NCBI GenBank assembly: GCA_033557675.1
Contig: JAWQRM010000513.1
Location: 1 to 21,859, forward strand
Length of the DNA stretch: 21,859 nt
Origin: Coptodactyla brooksi
Taxonomy: Eukaryota > Arthropoda > Insecta > Coleoptera > Scarabaeidae
Direction: 5' to 3'
Positions 18,961 through 21,859 of the stretch are shown here, piece by piece. Within the stretch, counting starts at the first letter, position 1. Each line of letters opens with the position of its first letter. Made by a program: the position numbers and the translations under genes. The notes under the pieces were generated by a model. That model had not been told where the DNA came from, did not search any database, and saw only the letters and a program-made list of their open reading frames with translations.

Positions 18961-19975
18961 TACAGAAAAATCAAATAACGGAATGGAACCCATAATGCAG
19001 GTCACGTACTAAAATAATGTTCTATATCGTTGTAATAATATAATATTTATAGACATTATAATATGTTTTATATTTTTAGTTATTTTTTTTCCTTACAATA
19101 CCAAAAACAATTTTAAAAGGCATTACCCATTACGAAGCAGCAATAAAAACAGCAAACAAAAGCCTGCGTTAGCAAGTGCACGTTTAATTGTTTTCTTGTG
19201 CCGTTTTGTTAGGTTTATTGTTTATTGAAACGCAGCAATGGTGGAGGTCGTTGAGTCAGGCTTTCGTTTCTTTTTACAATTGAGCAAGGATTAATCGGCA
19301 ATAAAAGGTATGCAAGCACAGTGAGTAACATTTCCAAATAATATTTTAAAATGATTATTTGTTAGTTTCCGTGAATTAATACTTGCATAAATAAAATCGT
19401 GTGCTATACAATCGAGTTGTTTTTGTACTGGTTTCAGGTAAAGATGAGAGAGATGCGATTAACACATTAACCTAACAATATTTATGGAGGTGCTAAGTCA
19501 CTGTTATGTCTCACGATTTTATAATATCGTCGCACAATCTGCGAAAAAAAAGAACAATGACAAAAGCTGTTTACCGAAGCTAATCTGTGAATTTGTAATA
19601 GAGAAATAGTCCATAAATTCCACTGGTATTACCTTGTTAGTTCTTAATTTATTAGTAGTACTCACGTGCTTTATCAAGCTGTAGTGTACTCTTTATACAT
19701 ACTATCCTTTACTGCAGTAATTACATTTCAAAAACAGAAAGATTTCTTCAGAAGAATAATTTACTGGCAAAACAGAAGTGATGCCAGTAAATTATGCTAC
19801 CCTAAAATCAAAAATATTTCTTTGACTAAAAAAATGTTTAAAAAAATATTTGATCAAATTTCTGTTACTATTATTAATTACCACTATTATCGCTCCCATA
19901 GTAATTGAGCACCGTTCTACAAGTAAATATAAAAGATATTTATGAGACATCTCAGTAAGCCCTCGTACGGCGCGA
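18961..19975. other. AT-rich intergenic sequence, one strong hairpin
   Basis: No gene recognised. A 14-bp perfect inverted repeat is present at 19756-19795 (listed separately). The open frame at 19666-19908 spans this hairpin and is low-complexity Lys/Ile/Tyr-rich, with no family resemblance. Confidence 0.5.
19756..19795. repeat. 14-bp perfect inverted repeat
   Basis: ATAATTTACTGGCA (19756-19769) and TGCCAGTAAATTAT (19782-19795) are exact reverse complements separated by 12 nt. No target duplication or larger element was seen around them. Confidence 0.85.
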
Positions 19976-20396
19976 TATACAGGGTGTATAAGAACCTACC
20001 CCCAATATTTGAAAGGAAAACGATCGATGACAAACAGTAGTGATTAATGTGCAAAAAAACATTCGAATCGAAAAACTGTACCTTCGGGACTTTATCGGAA
20101 CATTTTTGGGTGCACTGGATGTTTACAGAGCTTACGTTCTGCCTTCTGGATAAAAAAATACCCAAGCCGGCGATTGTATTCACCTTCTAGGATACACTTG
20201 GGACTACTGGCGCCCCCGTCCTGCCCTTGGAGCGGTCGTAAACAGTCCGTATCTCTCGTCCACCGTTCGAAACTTATGGACCAGTGATCCTCAAACGGCT
20301 TATGGGGAAAATATAAATATAATTTTGAACCTTACATTAACATTTTATCGTTATCCATTTAAATGTTGGGATACAAGTTCTTATACACCCTGTATA
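19976..20396. mobile_element. 421-bp MITE with 20-bp perfect terminal inverted repeats
   Basis: TATACAGGGTGTATAAGAAC at 19976-19995 is matched by its exact reverse complement at 20377-20396. The TATA at each outer end may include a TA or TATA target duplication. The interior (about 380 bp) has a GC-rich patch near 20195-20250 (GGCGCCCCCG, CCTTGGAGCGG) and no supported coding frame. Ends of the form ACAGGGTGT are common on short insect DNA transposons. The superfamily cannot be fixed without an autonomous partner. Confidence 0.75.
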
Positions 20397-20484
20397 CAAT
20401 GCATGCTTCTAAAGTTGTGGCTTAGTAAGAAAGTTAAACAATGTTATCACTACAGCAAAACCGAAAAACAACTGCTCGAGGCAC

Positions 20485-20512
20485 GTTTCGCCAACCAAGT
20501 TACCATCATCAG
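20485..20512 (-). other. Hammerhead-ribozyme-like core
   Basis: On the minus strand CTGATGA (20506-20512) is followed by a 16-nt segment and GAAAC (20485-20489). The segment can fold as GGTAAC with GTTGGC around a TTG loop, with one G-G mismatch and one G-T pair. CTGATGA...GAAA is the conserved hammerhead core, and such motifs are known in the repeats of Penelope-like elements. Stems I and III were not convincingly resolved. Confidence 0.3.
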
Positions 20513-20639
20513 TAGCGATGAAAGATGGTCTGAAATGTCTTTCATTGAGCCCGATGATTCTAATTTGATTAGTGAAATGTGGGTCGAGAAGTTATTTTTC
20601 AGTTTTAAATGTCTTTTAATTCCTTTCTATGATTGAAAA

Positions 20640-20908
20640 TGCTTTTCTTTTAGATAAAAGCTAAGAAATAAACTAAATTATGTGGTTAAGTATTGTAGAA
20701 ATTTTGTAATAAAAATATTTGTGATAAAAAGTGCTACGTGGTTTAAATTTCTGTATACTAAACATTTATGTAAAGTATAATATTTTACATGACATATTTT
20801 AGATACATTTAGACTGGTTATAGTTTAATCAACAAAAATAAGAATAATAATCTATACACTGGATATATGAAACTTGCTGAATCCTCAAAATATCATTTAC
20901 ATTTGTTT
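20640..20908. other. AT-rich spacer
   Basis: No gene or repeat recognised between the hammerhead-like segment and the hairpin near the Penelope-like 3' region. Confidence 0.5.
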
Positions 20909-20946
20909 GTTTCTATGATTTATTCACTCGATTAAATCATAGAAAC
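20909..20946. repeat. 14-bp perfect hairpin near Penelope-like 3' region
   Basis: GTTTCTATGATTTA (20909-20922) and TAAATCATAGAAAC (20933-20946) are exact reverse complements with a 10-nt loop. On the minus strand it lies about 80 nt beyond the ribozyme-like motif of the Penelope-like fragment, so it may mark or terminate its 3' region. Confidence 0.85.
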
Positions 20947-21019
20947 GGAAACCTGTGGTCTCGTAGTCTCTAGAACTAACAAACACCTCAACCACAACAC
21001 TAATGTTTTAAAATTTAAT

Positions 21020-21859
21020 ATATGTTTCGGTTCATCGAATAAGCTGTCTTTAGGAGAATGAACAACTGAAATGAAAAACCAGACTTATATACCTACCCTA
21101 ATCACTTTTTAATCGCTTCACTTACTTATAATTAGGTTTTAATTACCTTGTTCTTCTACCTATGAGATCAAAAAGGATCGAGGTAGGTATAGGGGCAGGG
21201 CCGTTATTAAATATTTTATTTTTGTTTTTAAAATTTTCTAGACTTTCCGCTGCGTCAAGTTGATTATTAGAATTAACTTGTTTAATCAATTCTATTTTAT
21301 CATTTATCCTATGGTTAAGAGTAATCATGTGGGCAGCTACACTGGATTTATCTGGTTTATAATTTTTAAGTGATTTAAGTGCTCTTTATACCTAATTTTA
21401 AGAGACCTACGCGTTTGTCTGATGTAACTTTGATCGCAATTTGTGCAACTTATTTTGTAAATCCCCGATTTCTTTGTTAAATCTATTTTATATTTTGGAT
21501 TACCTAACCGACTTTTAATAGTGGAATCCTTTAGTGGTTTTATCATAGGGAAGATTAATGAATGATTCTTCTTTAGGTGCTGCTTCAAGAGTAATATGTT
21601 TACGTAAGTCGATTTTAAATTTCTTTTTTCTTAAAATGTTATATATTTTTATTAAACCCGTTATGTATAACTAACTCTTCCGTATATTTAAGTTCTTTAT
21701 TATATTAAGTACTTTATTAATTTTGTTTAGTGGAACGTTTAATAACCGATCTATCATACTATTAAATGCTGCTATTTTGTGTTGGAGATGATGATGGAGA
21801 GTCTGAGGTTATAGAGTCGTTCCAATTTATTATCTTTTTTAATTATTAAAGTAACAAGG
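21020..21859 (-). mobile_element. Penelope-like retroelement, 3' part, runs off right edge
   Basis: On the minus strand about 21795-21745 reads HKIAAFNSMIDRLLNVPL, the region after the Penelope reverse transcriptase palm. Just before it, a VTLIIKKDNKLE-like stretch shows a short deletion. Frameshifts follow. From 21588 to about 21360 it reads the GIY-YIG endonuclease: SGIYKISCTNCDQSYIRQT and RRSLKIRYKEH. The YIG motif is altered to YIR; the Cys pair CTNC is kept. A one-base slip near 21370 moves the frame, and it continues with DKSSVAAHMITLNHRINDK and DAAESLE to a stop at 21143. A 3' untranslated region with a hammerhead-like core follows. Confidence 0.82.
21024..21053 (-). other. Hammerhead-like core in Penelope-like 3' region
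   Basis: On the minus strand CTAAAGA (21047-21053; one base off CTGAAGA) and GAAAC (21024-21028) bracket CAGCTTATTCGATGAACC. This can pair as a degraded stem (GxTTAT with ATGAAxC around a TCG loop). It lies about 90 nt downstream of the stop of the GIY-YIG frame, where Penelope-like elements are known to carry hammerhead motifs. Confidence 0.35.

Noticed and set aside
20325..20636. Plus-strand open frame of 103 codons
   Set aside because: It begins inside the MITE, crosses its right terminal repeat and covers the antisense of a ribozyme-like motif, so it is unlikely to be a real gene.
1..21859. CRISPR array, tRNA, rRNA or bacterial operon
   Set aside because: No regularly spaced identical repeats, no tRNA cloverleaf or rRNA core sequence noticed, and the gene structure is eukaryotic.

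Overview
The window looks like a piece of an AT-rich insect genome. The evidence is one split protein-coding gene with GT-AG introns whose product matches the insect UNC-93-like family, surrounded by mariner, Penelope-like and MITE-type elements typical of insect DNA. The order cannot be decided from the sequence alone. No bacterial operon, CRISPR array, tRNA or rRNA was seen.

The gene is on the minus strand and is incomplete. Exon a (13162-13870, coding from 13837), exon b (12883-13099) and exon c (2486-2916) join in phase to give 441 codons plus one base. This covers the cytosolic N-terminus, the first membrane half, the glycosylated Cys-containing loop and most of the second membrane half. 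The last about 90 residues of a usual family member are not found and probably lie beyond position 1. An in-frame acceptor 33 nt before the first ATG shows at least one further upstream exon, not located here. Intron a-b is 62 nt, whereas intron b-c is 9,966 nt and roughly half of it is recognisable transposon debris.

Two mariner families dominate. Family A (terminal repeat starting C-A-C/T-AGTATGACAATTAAATAAC) has copies at 1150-2158 (+), 5362-6542 (-) and 11751-12815 (+), all broken by stops, frameshifts or deletions. Family B (terminal repeat TTGGGTTGTTCGGAAAGTAA) has copies at 3461-4270, 8933-9801 and about 14397-15326. All three are internal deletion derivatives in the same orientation and carry one, three and two copies of an expanding internal block. 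Three further decayed Tc1/mariner-type transposase pieces lie at about 3195-3400 (+), 8440-8830 (-) and 10000-10760 (-).

The right third (about 15.3-21.9 kb) has no host gene that I can support. It holds a Penelope-like GIY-YIG fragment at 18736-18915 (+), a 421-bp MITE with 20-bp perfect terminal inverted repeats at 19976-20396, and a larger Penelope-like 3' fragment at about 21020-21859 (-) that runs off the right edge. Two hammerhead-ribozyme-like cores are on the minus strand here (20485-20512 and 21024-21053). Several perfect 14-15 bp hairpins are scattered through the window.

The most testable observations are these. Exon c sits between inverted family A copies, an arrangement that can promote exon skipping or circular RNA. 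Family B shows an expanding internal block derived partly from its own helix-turn-helix codons. The Penelope-associated ribozyme-like motifs can be tested for self-cleavage. I found no convincing new multi-gene system.
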